Shown here piece after piece: positions 36,923 through 46,374 of a stretch of DNA of 64,000 bases. The stretch comes from Thalassolituus sp. UBA1087 (GTDB taxonomy: Bacteria; Pseudomonadota; Gammaproteobacteria; Pseudomonadales; Oceanobacteraceae), in NCBI GenBank assembly GCA_002314145.1, contig DCCG01000019.1, positions 62,001-126,000 of the forward strand, given 5' to 3'. The position numbers and the translations under genes were made by a program. The notes under the pieces were generated by a model, which saw only the letters and a program-made list of their open reading frames with translations, was not told the DNA's origin and searched no databases. Numbering within the stretch: the stretch's first letter is position 1; the number at the start of each line of letters is the position of its first letter.

Positions 36923-37459
36923 CTAGGATTTCATCGCTTCGGCTAATTTAGACAGCTTACCGGTGATCGAGCCGTCGATTACCAGATCACCTGCACGAAT
37001 GATGGCGCCACCGATGAGAGATTCATCGATTTCGCTGGTCAGTCGTACGTCGCAGTTCAGTTTGGCCTTCAGAGCCTGCGCCAGTTTATCCGCCTGGTCA
37101 CTGTTCAGTTCCTGTGCAGAAGTCACAACAACATCAACAGTATTCTGCAGTTGAGCTTTGAGCTCTTCGAACAGAACGGCGATTTCAGGCAACAGCGGCA
37201 GGCGCTTGTTTTCGGCCAGAACGGCTACCAGGTTTTTGGCTGCGTCATTCAGCTTATCGCCACATACGTCAGTCAAAGCCTGTGCCTGCTGTTCAGCCGT
37301 CAGAGACGGATGCACCAGAACTTTTGCCATATCGGCATCGGCAGCGTAAGCCGCCAGGGTCGCCAGGTCATCAGACCAGGCGTCCAGTGCATTCTTCTCC
37401 TGTGCTTCAGCAAACACCGCTTTCGCGTATGGCCGAGCGAGAGTTGTTAATTCAGCCAT
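36923..37459 (-). CDS. atpH: ATP synthase delta subunit
   Basis: 178 residues; peripheral-stalk subunit that joins F1 to subunit b. The helical N-terminal domain (TLARPYAKAVFAEAQ) and the C-terminal GGAIIRAGDLVIDGSITGKL motif are present. It lies 11 bases after atpF and 15 before atpA. Confidence 0.97.
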   Translation of the reverse strand: MAELTTLARPYAKAVFAEAQEKNALDAWSDDLATLAAYAADADMAKVLVHPSLTAEQQAQALTDVCGDKLNDAAKNLVAVLAENKRLPLLPEIAVLFEELKAQLQNTVDVVVTSAQELNSDQADKLAQALKAKLNCDVRLTSEIDESLIGGAIIRAGDLVIDGSITGKLSKLAEAMKS

Positions 37460-37470
37460 GGCAACCTCGC

Positions 37471-37941
37471 TTACAGTTCGTCGGCTAATTTATTCAGCAG
37501 CTCGGAGTGAGCGGCCGGATCAACAGACTTACCAAGAATTTTGGCTGCGCCGGCAACGGCCAGCTCAGACACCTGCTTACGCAGATCTTCTTTAGCGCGG
37601 TTCACCTCTTGCTCAACTTCAGCTTGAGCAGCAGCTACCAGACGGTCACCTTCAGAACGAGCGGCTTCTTTCGCCTCATCGATAATCTGGTTCGCACGTT
37701 TGTTAGCCTGTTCGATGATTTCAGCCGCTTTTTCTTTGCTTTCACGTAACTGGTCAGACGCTTTTTCCTGCGCCAGTTCCAGGTCACGTGCTGCACGGTT
37801 AGCAGCGTCCAGACCATCGGCAATTTTCTTTTCGCGCTCTTGCATGGCCGTTAACAGGTAAGGCCATACAAACTTCATGCAGAACCACACGAAGACGCCA
37901 AAGGTGATGATCTGGCCGATCAGAGTCGCGTTAATGTTCAC
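37471..37941 (-). CDS. atpF: ATP synthase subunit b
   Basis: 156 residues: an N-terminal membrane helix (LIGQIITFGVFVWFCMKFVWPYL, position 7-29) followed by a long charged coiled-coil and a delta-binding C-terminus. It anchors the peripheral stalk to the membrane. It lies about 50 bases after atpE and 11 bases before atpH. Confidence 0.97.
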   Translation of the reverse strand: MNINATLIGQIITFGVFVWFCMKFVWPYLLTAMQEREKKIADGLDAANRAARDLELAQEKASDQLRESKEKAAEIIEQANKRANQIIDEAKEAARSEGDRLVAAAQAEVEQEVNRAKEDLRKQVSELAVAGAAKILGKSVDPAAHSELLNKLADEL

Positions 37942-37993
37942 GCCAGAGCCCTCATGTTCATTGATTAAGGAAGTTCGTTTTTAACTTGAACCC

Positions 37994-38221
37994 TTAGGCA
38001 GCGAACATCAGGTACAGACCCAGACCAACACCGATCATTGGCACGGCGTCCAACAGACCAGCGATCAGGAACATTTTACCTTGCAGCATTGGACCCAGTT
38101 CAGGCTGACGTGCAGTACCTTCCAGCAGACGACCACCCAGCAGACCAAAACCGATTGCAGTACCCAGAGCACCCAGACCGATCATCAGAGCTGCAGCCAG
38201 GAATACCAGACCTTGTTCCAT
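37994..38221 (-). CDS. atpE: ATP synthase subunit c
   Basis: 75 residues with two membrane helices joined by a polar loop (ARQPE). The ion-binding acidic residue is the Asp in GLLDAVPMIGVG. The surrounding residues lack the Na+-ligand pattern, so the ring is most likely proton-driven. It has its own ribosome-binding site (GGAGAAA, upstream). Confidence 0.98.
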   Translation of the reverse strand: MEQGLVFLAAALMIGLGALGTAIGFGLLGGRLLEGTARQPELGPMLQGKMFLIAGLLDAVPMIGVGLGLYLMFAA

Positions 38222-38274
38222 AAATTTTCTCCAAATATTAGAAGTTAAGTTAGTGAGTTAAGGGTTAAAAAAAA

Positions 38275-39186
38275 TTAATGATCTTCGTGCGACATGCTCA
38301 GATACACGATGGTCAACATCATGAAAATGAACGCTTGCAGTGTGATCACCAGAATGTGGAAAACCGCCCAGGCCCATTGCAGAACACCACCCATAATGGC
38401 CAGCGCCGCACCGGCAGAGAACATAAGCGCGATAAGAATAAAGATCATCTCACCGGCGTACATGTTACCGAACAGACGCAAAGCCAGAGAGATAGGCTTG
38501 GCGATCAGAGCAACGGATTCCAGAATTAAATTGATAGGGATAAAGATGGCCTGAACGACCGGGTTTTTCGCGCTGAACGGCTGCAGAGTCAGCTCGCCAA
38601 CGAAACCACTGATGCCTTTTACCTTGATGGAGTAGAAAATCATCATGGCGAAGACCGTCAGGGACATACCCATGGTGATGTTAACGTCGGTAGAAGGTAC
38701 AACTTTCATGAAGTGTACGCCCATAGCGCCGAAGATAGATGGCAGCACGTCTACCGGGATAAGGTCCATGAAGTTCATCATGAAGACCCAGGTAAAGATG
38801 GTCATCGCCAGCGGGGCGATCAGCGGGTTACGGCCGTGGAAGGCTTCCTTAACAGTGTTGTCGATAAATTCGACGATCATTTCTACGAAGTTCTGGAAAC
38901 CGGTTGGAACACCGGTCGTGGCTTTTTTCGCTGCGCGCCAGAACAGGAACATCAGCAGGGCACCAAGACCGAAAGACCAGCCGAGGGAATCCACGTTAAC
39001 CGCGGTAAAGCCCATTTGCGCTGCTTCTTCAGAATTGTGTGCCATGGTCCAGGTGGCGGTAGTCAGCTCGTGCTCATGCACGGTGCCGTCTTCTGCAACC
39101 TCATGACGGACATACCCGGCAGGGAGTTTGCCGTAAGTCAGGTTGGTTAAATGGTGCGAGATATACTCTTGGGAGTTACCAGCCAT
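38275..39186 (-). CDS. atpB: ATP synthase subunit a
   Basis: 303 residues; forms the proton half-channels against the c-ring. The essential Arg is visible in ISLALRLFGNMYAGEM. It is about 30 residues longer than the E. coli protein, mainly in the polar N-terminal section before the first helix (residues 15-65). It is preceded by atpI after about 23 bases. Confidence 0.98.
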   Translation of the reverse strand: MAGNSQEYISHHLTNLTYGKLPAGYVRHEVAEDGTVHEHELTTATWTMAHNSEEAAQMGFTAVNVDSLGWSFGLGALLMFLFWRAAKKATTGVPTGFQNFVEMIVEFIDNTVKEAFHGRNPLIAPLAMTIFTWVFMMNFMDLIPVDVLPSIFGAMGVHFMKVVPSTDVNITMGMSLTVFAMMIFYSIKVKGISGFVGELTLQPFSAKNPVVQAIFIPINLILESVALIAKPISLALRLFGNMYAGEMIFILIALMFSAGAALAIMGGVLQWAWAVFHILVITLQAFIFMMLTIVYLSMSHEDH

Positions 39187-39209
39187 TGTTCACTCTCAAT
39201 TTTTAAGGT

Positions 39210-39578
39210 TTATAAATTGGCTATCTTTGCTGAGGCGATGTGCCCCAGCTGCACTGTTATAAAACCAGCAAACAGTGCCAGAACATTCAGAGGCTCAACA
39301 CGCTGGAAGATGACACCAAAACACAGCGCCGTGAGCACAAATTTCCAGGACTCGCCCTGGTAAAACGACTGCACCACCCGTGCAGCCGACCTGGCGCCAC
39401 TATAGCGAAATGCGCGCCAGATAAAATACGCATTGGGCAGGGCGCAGGTCAGTCCGCCTAACAGGGCCGATTTTGCGGCCAGCGGACTATGCAGAAGCGC
39501 GATCAGCGCGACCAGCATCGTGAGGAACAGTTGAAAAATCACGATCCGGTAGACCGGAGGACGTGGTATGCCAGGCAT
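39210..39578 (-). CDS. atpI: ATP synthase accessory protein AtpI
   Basis: 122 residues with four hydrophobic helices, matching the small AtpI family encoded at the head of atp operons, which helps c-ring assembly. It starts at 39578 with the operon promoter presumed in the ~220 bases between it and parB. That gap holds the parB terminator hairpin (39736-39766) and otherwise nothing recognised. Confidence 0.85.
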   Translation of the reverse strand: MPGIPRPPVYRIVIFQLFLTMLVALIALLHSPLAAKSALLGGLTCALPNAYFIWRAFRYSGARSAARVVQSFYQGESWKFVLTALCFGVIFQRVEPLNVLALFAGFITVQLGHIASAKIANL

Positions 39579-39735
39579 CCAGAGCCCCGTAGTTTGGTCA
39601 GTTTACTGCAACAGCCTGTTTTCAGGCGGCCGTGATTATATGGGGTCCCCCCCGCAGCTTCAACCGAAACCGGTGGCAAAATACCAATAATTAGCCTAAA
39701 GGAGGTGATGCAGATCAGGCATTGCCGGATTGTCG

Positions 39736-39766
39736 GAAATACCACTGCGAAAGCAGTGGTTTTGTG
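39736..39766 (-). terminator. Intrinsic terminator after parB
   Basis: Stem ACCACTGC / GCAGTGGT with a short GAAA loop, about 35 bases past the parB stop; the minus-strand T-run is short. Confidence 0.7.
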
Positions 39767-39799
39767 GCTTTCACGACAGTAAAGGTACGTAAAGTTGCT

Positions 39800-40753
39800 T
39801 TATTTTATATGGGCAAGTATGCCGTCCAGTTCATCCAGCGAACTGTAATTGATCACCAGCTTGCCTTTGCCTTTAGCCGAATGCGCGATCGCCACTTTGG
39901 CGCCAAGACGATCACCCAGCAGACGCTCAAGACGCTGTATGTCCGGGCTTACTTTATTGTCAGAATCGCTCTTATCTTTCTTACTGCCTTCGAGCAGATG
40001 GCGCACCAGCGCTTCGGTCTGACGCACAGTCATGGCCCTGGCAACCACCTGCGCCGCGGCCTCACTCTGTTTGCCCCCTTCGAGGCCCAGCAAAGCGCGG
40101 GCATGGCCCATTTCAATATCGCCGTGCTCAAGTAATTTCTTCACGTCGTCACTGAGATTCATCAGCCGCAGCAGGTTGGCGACCGTCGCACGGTTTTTAC
40201 CGACAGCTTCAGCCACCTCCATCTGCGTCAGCTCAAATTCATGCTGCAGACGATAGAGGGCGTTGGCTTCTTCCATCGGGTTAAGATTTTCGCGCTGGAT
40301 GTTTTCAATCAGCGCCATGGCGATGGCGGCTTCATCGGGCACATCGCGGATTAACGCCGGTACCCGTTCCAGCTGGGCCAGCTGCGAAGCGCGCCAACGA
40401 CGTTCACCGGCGATAATTTCATAACGGTTTTCACCCACAGGCAAAGGCCGCACCACGATGGGCTGCATCAGTCCCTGTGCTTTGATGGACGCCGCCAGTT
40501 CTTCCAGTGCTTCCGGCTGAATATCTTTACGCGGCTGATACTGGCCGGGCTGAATCCATTCCACCGGCAGATGGCGCAGTTCACCATCGGCAAATTCCTG
40601 CTCGCTGGTCTCCACAACCGGCGCGGCTTCGGCCAGCGCGTCATCAGGCGTTTCAGCCGCGTCAGAATCCGGCAGGGTAGCCACTTCGGCTGCCCGTGAG
40701 CTGGTAAGCAGGGCATCCAGCCCTCGTCCAAGGCCGCGTTTCTTCTTTGTCAT
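39800..40753 (-). CDS. parB: Chromosome-partitioning protein ParB
   Basis: 317 residues. It binds parS sites and spreads by CTP switching to load the chromosome-segregation machinery. The CTP-binding motif GERRWRAS, the ENIQRENLNPMEEA segment and the helix-turn-helix (TQMEVAEAVGKNRATVANLLRL) are all present. The N-terminus has KKRGLGRGLDALL. It follows parA directly. No parS site was recognised in the window. Confidence 0.98.
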   Translation of the reverse strand: MTKKKRGLGRGLDALLTSSRAAEVATLPDSDAAETPDDALAEAAPVVETSEQEFADGELRHLPVEWIQPGQYQPRKDIQPEALEELAASIKAQGLMQPIVVRPLPVGENRYEIIAGERRWRASQLAQLERVPALIRDVPDEAAIAMALIENIQRENLNPMEEANALYRLQHEFELTQMEVAEAVGKNRATVANLLRLMNLSDDVKKLLEHGDIEMGHARALLGLEGGKQSEAAAQVVARAMTVRQTEALVRHLLEGSKKDKSDSDNKVSPDIQRLERLLGDRLGAKVAIAHSAKGKGKLVINYSSLDELDGILAHIK

Positions 40754-40771
40754 GCGAACTAAAAACCTTCT

Positions 40772-41554
40772 TTATTTAGTCTGTGCTGTCTGTCCGAGGC
40801 GGCGGTTCATTTCTCCGGCCAGGGCCAGATACGCCACCGCGCCACGGGAGCTTTTATCGTAATTTAATACCGGCATACCGTAGCTCGGCGCTTCCGCCAG
40901 TCTGACGTTACGCGGGATCACAGTACCGTAGACACGATCACCAAAGTGGCTGATCAGCTGCGTCGATACATCCACGGTCAGGCTGTTGCGCGGATCATAC
41001 ATGGTGCGCAGCAGGCCTTCGATTTCCAGTTTCGGATTGAGGCTGCCTTTGATGGATTCAATGGTCTGCATCAGCGCACTGAGACCTTCCAGCGCATAAT
41101 ACTCACACTGCATCGGAATCAGTACGCCTTGAGCGGCCACCAGCGCATTGACCGTCAGCATATTCAGCGAAGGCGGACAGTCGATCAGGATATAGTCGTA
41201 ATCCGGGCGCACTTCGGCCAGCGCTTCCCGCAGCCGGGTTTCACGCCGCGACAAATCCATCAGTTCGACTTCGGCGGCGGTCAGGTCACCATTGGCTGGT
41301 AACAGATGGTAGTGACCGGATTCCGAGGTCTGTACCGCTGCAGCGGTACGGCACTGGCCGGTCAGCACTTCATACATAGACAGCTCAAGGTCATGCTTAT
41401 CAACCCCGCTGCCCATAGTGGCGTTGCCCTGGGGGTCGAGATCCACCAGCAATACCCGGCGCTTGGTCGCCACCAGCGACGCTGCCAGGTTTACGGCAGT
41501 GGTGGTTTTGCCCACGCCGCCTTTCTGATTCGCGATAGCCAGAACTTTGCTCAC
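40772..41554 (-). CDS. parA: Chromosome-partitioning ATPase ParA
   Basis: 260 residues. The deviant Walker A motif (KGGVGKTTT), Walker A' DLDPQGNAT and Walker B ILIDCPPSLN are all present. It acts as an ATP-dependent gradient on the nucleoid that moves ParB-bound origins. It lies between rsmG and parB with 18 bases to parB, the classic origin-proximal arrangement. Confidence 0.98.
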   Translation of the reverse strand: MSKVLAIANQKGGVGKTTTAVNLAASLVATKRRVLLVDLDPQGNATMGSGVDKHDLELSMYEVLTGQCRTAAAVQTSESGHYHLLPANGDLTAAEVELMDLSRRETRLREALAEVRPDYDYILIDCPPSLNMLTVNALVAAQGVLIPMQCEYYALEGLSALMQTIESIKGSLNPKLEIEGLLRTMYDPRNSLTVDVSTQLISHFGDRVYGTVIPRNVRLAEAPSYGMPVLNYDKSSRGAVAYLALAGEMNRRLGQTAQTK

Positions 41555-41585
41555 GATACTTCCTTCTGCCTTCAGGCACCCTGAA

Positions 41586-42239
41586 TTAATGTGCGGCCGG
41601 ACGCGGTATCAGGCGTAACAGATGACGCTCGCCATCCACCCCCGGCACGCTGATGGCGTGACTGGCCACCAGCTCATATTCGTTTTCGATTGCGCGCAGT
41701 TCATCCTCCGGGTACTGGCCTTTCATGGCCAGAAAACAGCCGTCGTCAGCCCGCAGGTGGCGACACCAGGAAGTCATATCAGCCAGGGAGGCGAATGCGC
41801 GGCTGACAATCATATCGAAAGGCTGGGGGGGATGATATGCCTCCACCCGATCGTTCACTATGGTGAGGTTATCAAGTTTCAGCGCGGTACGGGCCTGAAA
41901 CAGAAACCGCGTTTTCTTGCCATTACTGTCAAGTAAAGTGAACTGCCGCTGCGGATTCATGATCGCCAGTACCACGCCCGGCAGCCCGGGGCCGGTGCCG
42001 ACATCAATAATGGTGTCAGCGTCCTGCACAAACGGATGCACCGCCAGGCTGTCTAACAGGTGCAGATCAACCATACGCTCCGGCTCACGGATAGCGGTCA
42101 GGTTATAAGCCTTGTTCCACTTCTGAAACAGACCCAGGTAATCCATCAGCGCCCCCGTCTGCGCATCACTCAGCTCAATCTGCATGGCGTGTGCGCCGCG
42201 CAGCAACCGGGCTTTCAGGGCATCGTTGGCATCTGTCAT
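41586..42239 (-). CDS. rsmG: 16S rRNA (guanine527-N7)-methyltransferase
   Basis: About 217 residues. The SAM-binding motif IDVGTGPGLPGVVLAI and the later DMIVSRAFASLADM segment are typical of RsmG (GidB). It methylates G527 of 16S rRNA. ATG 42239 is preferred over a TTG at 42257. It is the first gene of the rsmG-parA-parB cluster. The usual neighbour mnmG is here 10.8 kb away. Confidence 0.96.
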   Translation of the reverse strand: MTDANDALKARLLRGAHAMQIELSDAQTGALMDYLGLFQKWNKAYNLTAIREPERMVDLHLLDSLAVHPFVQDADTIIDVGTGPGLPGVVLAIMNPQRQFTLLDSNGKKTRFLFQARTALKLDNLTIVNDRVEAYHPPQPFDMIVSRAFASLADMTSWCRHLRADDGCFLAMKGQYPEDELRAIENEYELVASHAISVPGVDGERHLLRLIPRPAAH

Positions 42240-42434
42240 GAATCGTCTTCCGGGCAATCACAGCGGGATGGTCAAAGGCGCGGATATTAGCATAAATCCG
42301 CGCAGGGGTTGTGCCCGCCCGGTATTCACCGCGCTTCTGATGAAAATAAGCCGCAAGGCGTTCCCTGTTGGTCGCATTGTCGGCAAAGTGATGACACCTC
42401 AGGATGAACAATCTGCTTACAGACTCAGCAAATT

Positions 42435-43628
42435 ATGACAAAACAACAACAATCACCGTCTGTTTTCCTGGCCGTGACCGCCGCCGCCGTTGCGCTTCTG
42501 GTCGTGCATGCGTTTGGCCGCTTTAACTTTACGCCGCTGATTCCTCTGTTGATCAGTGATGGGCTGATCACACTGCCGCAGGCTGCATCGCTGGCCACCT
42601 GGAATTACATCGGCTATCTCGCCGGCGCCATGCTGGCACTGCTGCTGTATCAGCGCGGCTATGGTCGCCAGACCCTGCTGCTGGCACTGCTCAGCAATGC
42701 GCTGATCACTTTGCTGCAGGCGCTGGTCAGCCACTACCCCTTACTGGCCGGACTGCGTCTGGCCAATGGCATCAGCAATGGCGTGGTGTTTGTGCTGGCG
42801 CCGGCCCTGGTACTGGAATTCCTCGCCAGCCGCGGAAAAGCGCAGCTCAGCGGCCTTATGTATCTGGGCGTAGGCACGGGGCTGATTATTTCCAGCCTGC
42901 TGGTTGACGCCACCAGCAGCCTGCTCAGTGGCCCGGCACGGTGGTGGCCGGCGACCATGGCCTCCATCCCGCTGGTACTGTGGAGCAGCTGGCATCTGTA
43001 TCGACTGCCGGAACACAAACCACAGCCCACTGCGGATGATGATCACTCGCCGTTGTGGGACAAAGCCAGTACCCCGCTGTTTCTGGCCTATGCCGGTGCC
43101 GGGCTCGGTTATATCCTGCCGATGACCTTTCTGCCCGCGGTCGCCTCTGACTGGCAGATTCATCTGACATTCAGCACCTGGCTGCTGGTCGGGTGCGCGT
43201 CTTTACCCTCCACCTGGTTATGGAACCGGCTGGGGGCAAAAATCGGGGATAAGCCGGCGCTGCTTGGCAATTACACGGTTCAGGCCATCGGGGTGGCGGC
43301 CATTCTGCTGTTCAGTGGCGAAGCCATTGCCTTATGGCTGTGTGCTGTGCTGGTTGGTGGCAGCTTCCTCGGCGCCGTGCTGCTGACCCAGCGGCTGGCG
43401 CGCACCCTGCATCCGCACCAGGGGCCCAGACTGAGCGCAGCATTAATTGCACTTTACAGTGTCACTCAGCTGCTCGGCCCGGTTCTGGCAAAAGCCGGCA
43501 TCGAAAACGGTGCCACCCTCAGTTCAACCTTTATCTGGGGACTGGGCGCCATGCTCTGGGCGTTTGTGCTGATGTTAAAAGTACCGGGCAAAATGCCGGG
43601 GCAGCCGCCACATTCATCCACAGCGTGA
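42435..43628 (+). CDS. MFS transporter, YbfB/YjiJ-like
   Basis: 397 residues with about twelve helices and the family start SVFLAVTAAAVALLVVHAFGRFNFTPLIPLL (position 9-39). Members are poorly characterised efflux-type carriers. It is divergent from rsmG and opens the block inserted between rsmG and mnmG. Substrate unknown. Confidence 0.85.
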   Translation: MTKQQQSPSVFLAVTAAAVALLVVHAFGRFNFTPLIPLLISDGLITLPQAASLATWNYIGYLAGAMLALLLYQRGYGRQTLLLALLSNALITLLQALVSHYPLLAGLRLANGISNGVVFVLAPALVLEFLASRGKAQLSGLMYLGVGTGLIISSLLVDATSSLLSGPARWWPATMASIPLVLWSSWHLYRLPEHKPQPTADDDHSPLWDKASTPLFLAYAGAGLGYILPMTFLPAVASDWQIHLTFSTWLLVGCASLPSTWLWNRLGAKIGDKPALLGNYTVQAIGVAAILLFSGEAIALWLCAVLVGGSFLGAVLLTQRLARTLHPHQGPRLSAALIALYSVTQLLGPVLAKAGIENGATLSSTFIWGLGAMLWAFVLMLKVPGKMPGQPPHSSTA

Positions 43629-43708
43629 AAAAAACTGTTCGCCTACAGTTAAGTCTGCCGCCTGTTATAGCGGTTACACTTCGCTTATTTGAATGATCCG
43701 GTGATTTT

Positions 43709-44518
43709 ATGAAAGCTCAACCTTCTTTATACGTCCCCCACGGCGGTGGCCCCTGTTTCTTTATGGACTGGCCGGGTGACCCGCACCTGTGGGACAACAT
43801 GGCGAATATGCTGCGCTCAATCCCTGAGCGTATTCCCCAGCCCCCCAAAGCCATCCTGTTGATTTCGGCGCACTGGGAAGCCCCGGTATTCACCTTCGCC
43901 GGAGGCAAACAGCCGGAGCTGGAATACGATTACTACGGCTTTCCACCGCACACCTACGAGCTGACCTATAAAGCCGCCGGTGCGCCGGAGCTGGCACTGA
44001 AAGCGGCGGGGCTGCTGCAGGATGCCGGTATCGATGCGGCGGTGGATGACACAGCGCCCTGGGATCACGGGGTGTTTATCCCGCTGAAAGTGGCCTACCC
44101 CAATGAAGAGGTGCCGGTGCTGGCAATGTCTCTGAAACAGGGGCTGGACCCGGCCGAGCACGTGGCCGCCGGCAAGGCTCTGCAGAGTCTGCGCGACGAC
44201 AATGTACTGATCATTGGCAGCGGCCTGAGCTACCACAACCTGCGTGCTTTTTTTGCGCCGTCACAAAGCGATATGCAGGCCTCCAAAGCCTTCGACGACT
44301 GGCTGAATGATGTCGCCGGGCAAGAAGAAAGCAGCCGTACGGAATCGCTCAGCCACTGGAGCACAGCGCCATCTGCCCGTCAGGTCCATCCGCGCGAGGA
44401 GCATCTGCTGCCAATGATGATTGTCGCCGGTGCCGGCGGAGAAGAGCCGGGGAATGCCTTTTATAAGGATGAAGTCTTCGGTAAAGCCGTGTCGGCCATT
44501 GGTTTTGGCCTGGGCTGA
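43709..44518 (+). CDS. DODA-type extradiol aromatic ring-opening dioxygenase family protein
   Basis: 269 residues. Family motifs include YVPHGGGPC (metal-binding His), SAHWEAP and the later WDHGVFIPL. Members (YgiD/LigB-like) bind Zn or Fe and cleave catechol-type or DOPA-like rings; the physiological substrate of most bacterial ones is unknown. It has no operon partners that would define a pathway. Confidence 0.87.
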   Translation: MKAQPSLYVPHGGGPCFFMDWPGDPHLWDNMANMLRSIPERIPQPPKAILLISAHWEAPVFTFAGGKQPELEYDYYGFPPHTYELTYKAAGAPELALKAAGLLQDAGIDAAVDDTAPWDHGVFIPLKVAYPNEEVPVLAMSLKQGLDPAEHVAAGKALQSLRDDNVLIIGSGLSYHNLRAFFAPSQSDMQASKAFDDWLNDVAGQEESSRTESLSHWSTAPSARQVHPREEHLLPMMIVAGAGGEEPGNAFYKDEVFGKAVSAIGFGLG

Positions 44519-44533
44519 TTTTTTCAGCGGCTC

Positions 44534-44549
44534 TTAAGTTTGAGTTAAG
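44534..44549 (+). promoter_or_regulatory. TTAAG-N6-TTAAG direct repeat (PmrA/QseB-type site) upstream of cytochrome b gene 1
   Basis: Two TTAAG half-sites (44534-44538 and 44545-44549) are 11 bases apart, one helical turn, about 44 bases before the start codon. A response regulator of the PmrA/QseB class is encoded nearby. The same arrangement lies before the second cytochrome gene. Confidence 0.6.
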
Positions 44550-44592
44550 GCGCACACGCTACTGTGGTGCAGTTTCCAGTGGAGCGTGTGCC

Positions 44593-45204
44593 ATGCCTGA
44601 AACCACGAGCACCAACATCACCTGTCTGTATCATCGCCATGTCCGCGCCAGGGTGATCGGCTATGTGTATGTCTGGGACCCTCTGGTCCGCATCATCCAC
44701 GGGGCCATGACGCTGGCTTTGCTGGCTGCCTACTTCAGCAGCCAGCACGCACCGGCGCTGCACAGGTGGAGCGGGTATGCACTCGCTTTTCTTGTTATAT
44801 CCCGCCTGTTATGGGGCCTTGTAGGCAGCCTGTCTGCGCATCCGGGTGAGTATGTGCATACCCGGGCGACGATCGCTCAGCACCTGAAGGACATACTGGC
44901 CAGCCGCGACAAGCGCTGCCTGGGCCACAGTCCGGTCGGCGGGGCTCTGCATATTCTGTTGCTGACCTTTCTTTGCTGCACGGTGATGTCCGGCGCCGGC
45001 CTGTCATTGTCCGCTCATCCGTTTCTGTCCGGCATCCATACTTTCTTGGCCGAAGGGACGGCCGCACTGGTCCTTCTGCATCTTGCTGCAGTGCTGATAC
45101 GCAGCCTCCGCCACCGGGAAAATCTTATTGCCAGCATACTGCACGGCCGCAAGGTCGTGCGCTCTGACGATGCTTTCTTCCATGACGATACTCTCCACAA
45201 ATAA
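44593..45204 (+). CDS. Cytochrome b561-family protein (paralogue 1)
   Basis: 203 residues with four membrane helices. The start WDPLVRIIHG and the His residues in helices 1, 2 and 4 (IIHG, LHRWSG, LLHLAAV) fit the diheme b-type cytochrome b561/Ni-Fe hydrogenase cytochrome b family. It would pass electrons across the membrane. It is a tandem relative of the next gene and shares its TTAAG-type upstream repeat. Confidence 0.85.
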   Translation: MPETTSTNITCLYHRHVRARVIGYVYVWDPLVRIIHGAMTLALLAAYFSSQHAPALHRWSGYALAFLVISRLLWGLVGSLSAHPGEYVHTRATIAQHLKDILASRDKRCLGHSPVGGALHILLLTFLCCTVMSGAGLSLSAHPFLSGIHTFLAEGTAALVLLHLAAVLIRSLRHRENLIASILHGRKVVRSDDAFFHDDTLHK

Positions 45205-45244
45205 CCGCCATACCAGCGGTGACCGGGCAAGGGGTTGCATTACC

Positions 45245-45260
45245 TTAAGGTTCGTTTAAG
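45245..45260 (+). promoter_or_regulatory. TTAAG-N6-TTAAG direct repeat upstream of cytochrome b gene 2
   Basis: Half-sites at 45245-45249 and 45256-45260, again 11 bases apart, followed 11-12 bases later by a CTAATGT -10-like motif (first copy: CTACTGT). Confidence 0.6.
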
Positions 45261-45319
45261 CAAGCACAGGCTAATGTGAACCCATCTTCACAGCGGGCCA
45301 TCTCACAGGAGAGTGCACT

Positions 45320-45937
45320 ATGAACCAATCCGCTTCCCCACAATTGTCACCATCGACTCAGGCTGCCACGACCCGGGTATGGGACCCGCTGGTAAGGATA
45401 TTTCACTGGGCGCTGGTACTGTGCTTTTTTACCGCCTACCTGAGCGAAGACGATGTCGAAACCCTGCATGTATGGGCCGGCTACAGTGTCGCCGCACTGC
45501 TTGCCTTGCGCCTGATATGGGGGCTGATCGGCAGCCGCCACGCGCGCTTTACCGACTTCGTTAAATCTCCCGGCCAGGTCATTCAGTATCTGAAAGATAT
45601 TCCCGCCGGACGGGCAAAGCGCTACCTCGGCCATAACCCGGCCGGTGGTGCCATGATCATTGCGCTGCTGATTTTCCTCGCCGCTACCGTGACCTTTGGT
45701 ATGGCCACACTGGGCGCGGACGAAAACGCCGGGCCTTTGGCCGGGAGCTGGCTGGCTTCCTTTAACGAACATACACTGAAAGAAATCCACGAATTCTTCG
45801 CCAACGGCACTCTGATGCTGGTGTTCGTGCATATCGCCGGTGTGATCTTCAGCAGCCTGCATCATCGCGAAAATCTTGCCCGGGCCATGGTCAGTGGTCG
45901 CAAAGAGGTGCGGGACCATGACCAGGAGCAGGAATAA
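45320..45937 (+). CDS. Cytochrome b561-family protein (paralogue 2)
   Basis: 205 residues, four helices, same signature start (WDPLVRIFHW) and His ligands (IFHW, LHVWAG, FVHIAGV, SLHHREN) as paralogue 1. The two genes are clearly a duplication with diverged termini. Linkage to the following PepSY protein and two-component system suggests a regulated electron-transfer or stress-response unit. Confidence 0.87.
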   Translation: MNQSASPQLSPSTQAATTRVWDPLVRIFHWALVLCFFTAYLSEDDVETLHVWAGYSVAALLALRLIWGLIGSRHARFTDFVKSPGQVIQYLKDIPAGRAKRYLGHNPAGGAMIIALLIFLAATVTFGMATLGADENAGPLAGSWLASFNEHTLKEIHEFFANGTLMLVFVHIAGVIFSSLHHRENLARAMVSGRKEVRDHDQEQE

Positions 45938-46044
45938 CGACGGACAGCGGGCAACAGCAGACCGTACCCCGGGCGCCCCGGAAGTGCCATACTTCAGCTC
46001 CCGGTATTCACAGGCAGCAGTATTGCTCAGCACGAGGCACAGCC

Positions 46045-46374
46045 ATGAAGACAACCTGCTTTTTATTGTTTCTGGCAGCCGCCTGCAGCTATCCGGCTGC
46101 CGCGGAACACGATCACTATGAACGCCGCCACCACGAATACCCTGAGCCGGAACAGATCCGGCAATGGGTTGAGCAGGGCGATATTCTGTCGCTGGAAAAT
46201 ATTCTTCAGCGCCATCCCCTGTCCGGCGAACTGCTGGACGCGGAAGTGGAGTGGGAAGATGACGTACTGGTGTATGAGCTGAAGTGGCTGGATAACGACC
46301 GTCAGCGTCATAAAACCTGGATTGATGCCACCAGCGGCGAGCTGCTGGAAGACAGAGTGAAAGAACACCACTGA
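46045..46374 (+). CDS. PepSY-domain periplasmic protein
   Basis: 109 residues: a signal peptide ending AAAE, a His-rich start (HDHYERRHHEY) and one PepSY-like domain (LEAEVEWEDDVLVYELKWL-type strand and DATSGELLE). PepSY proteins are often modulators of sensor kinases or proteases. Its stop overlaps the response-regulator start (ATGA), so it is translationally coupled to the two-component system. The His-rich part could bind a metal. Confidence 0.8.
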   Translation: MKTTCFLLFLAAACSYPAAAEHDHYERRHHEYPEPEQIRQWVEQGDILSLENILQRHPLSGELLDAEVEWEDDVLVYELKWLDNDRQRHKTWIDATSGELLEDRVKEHH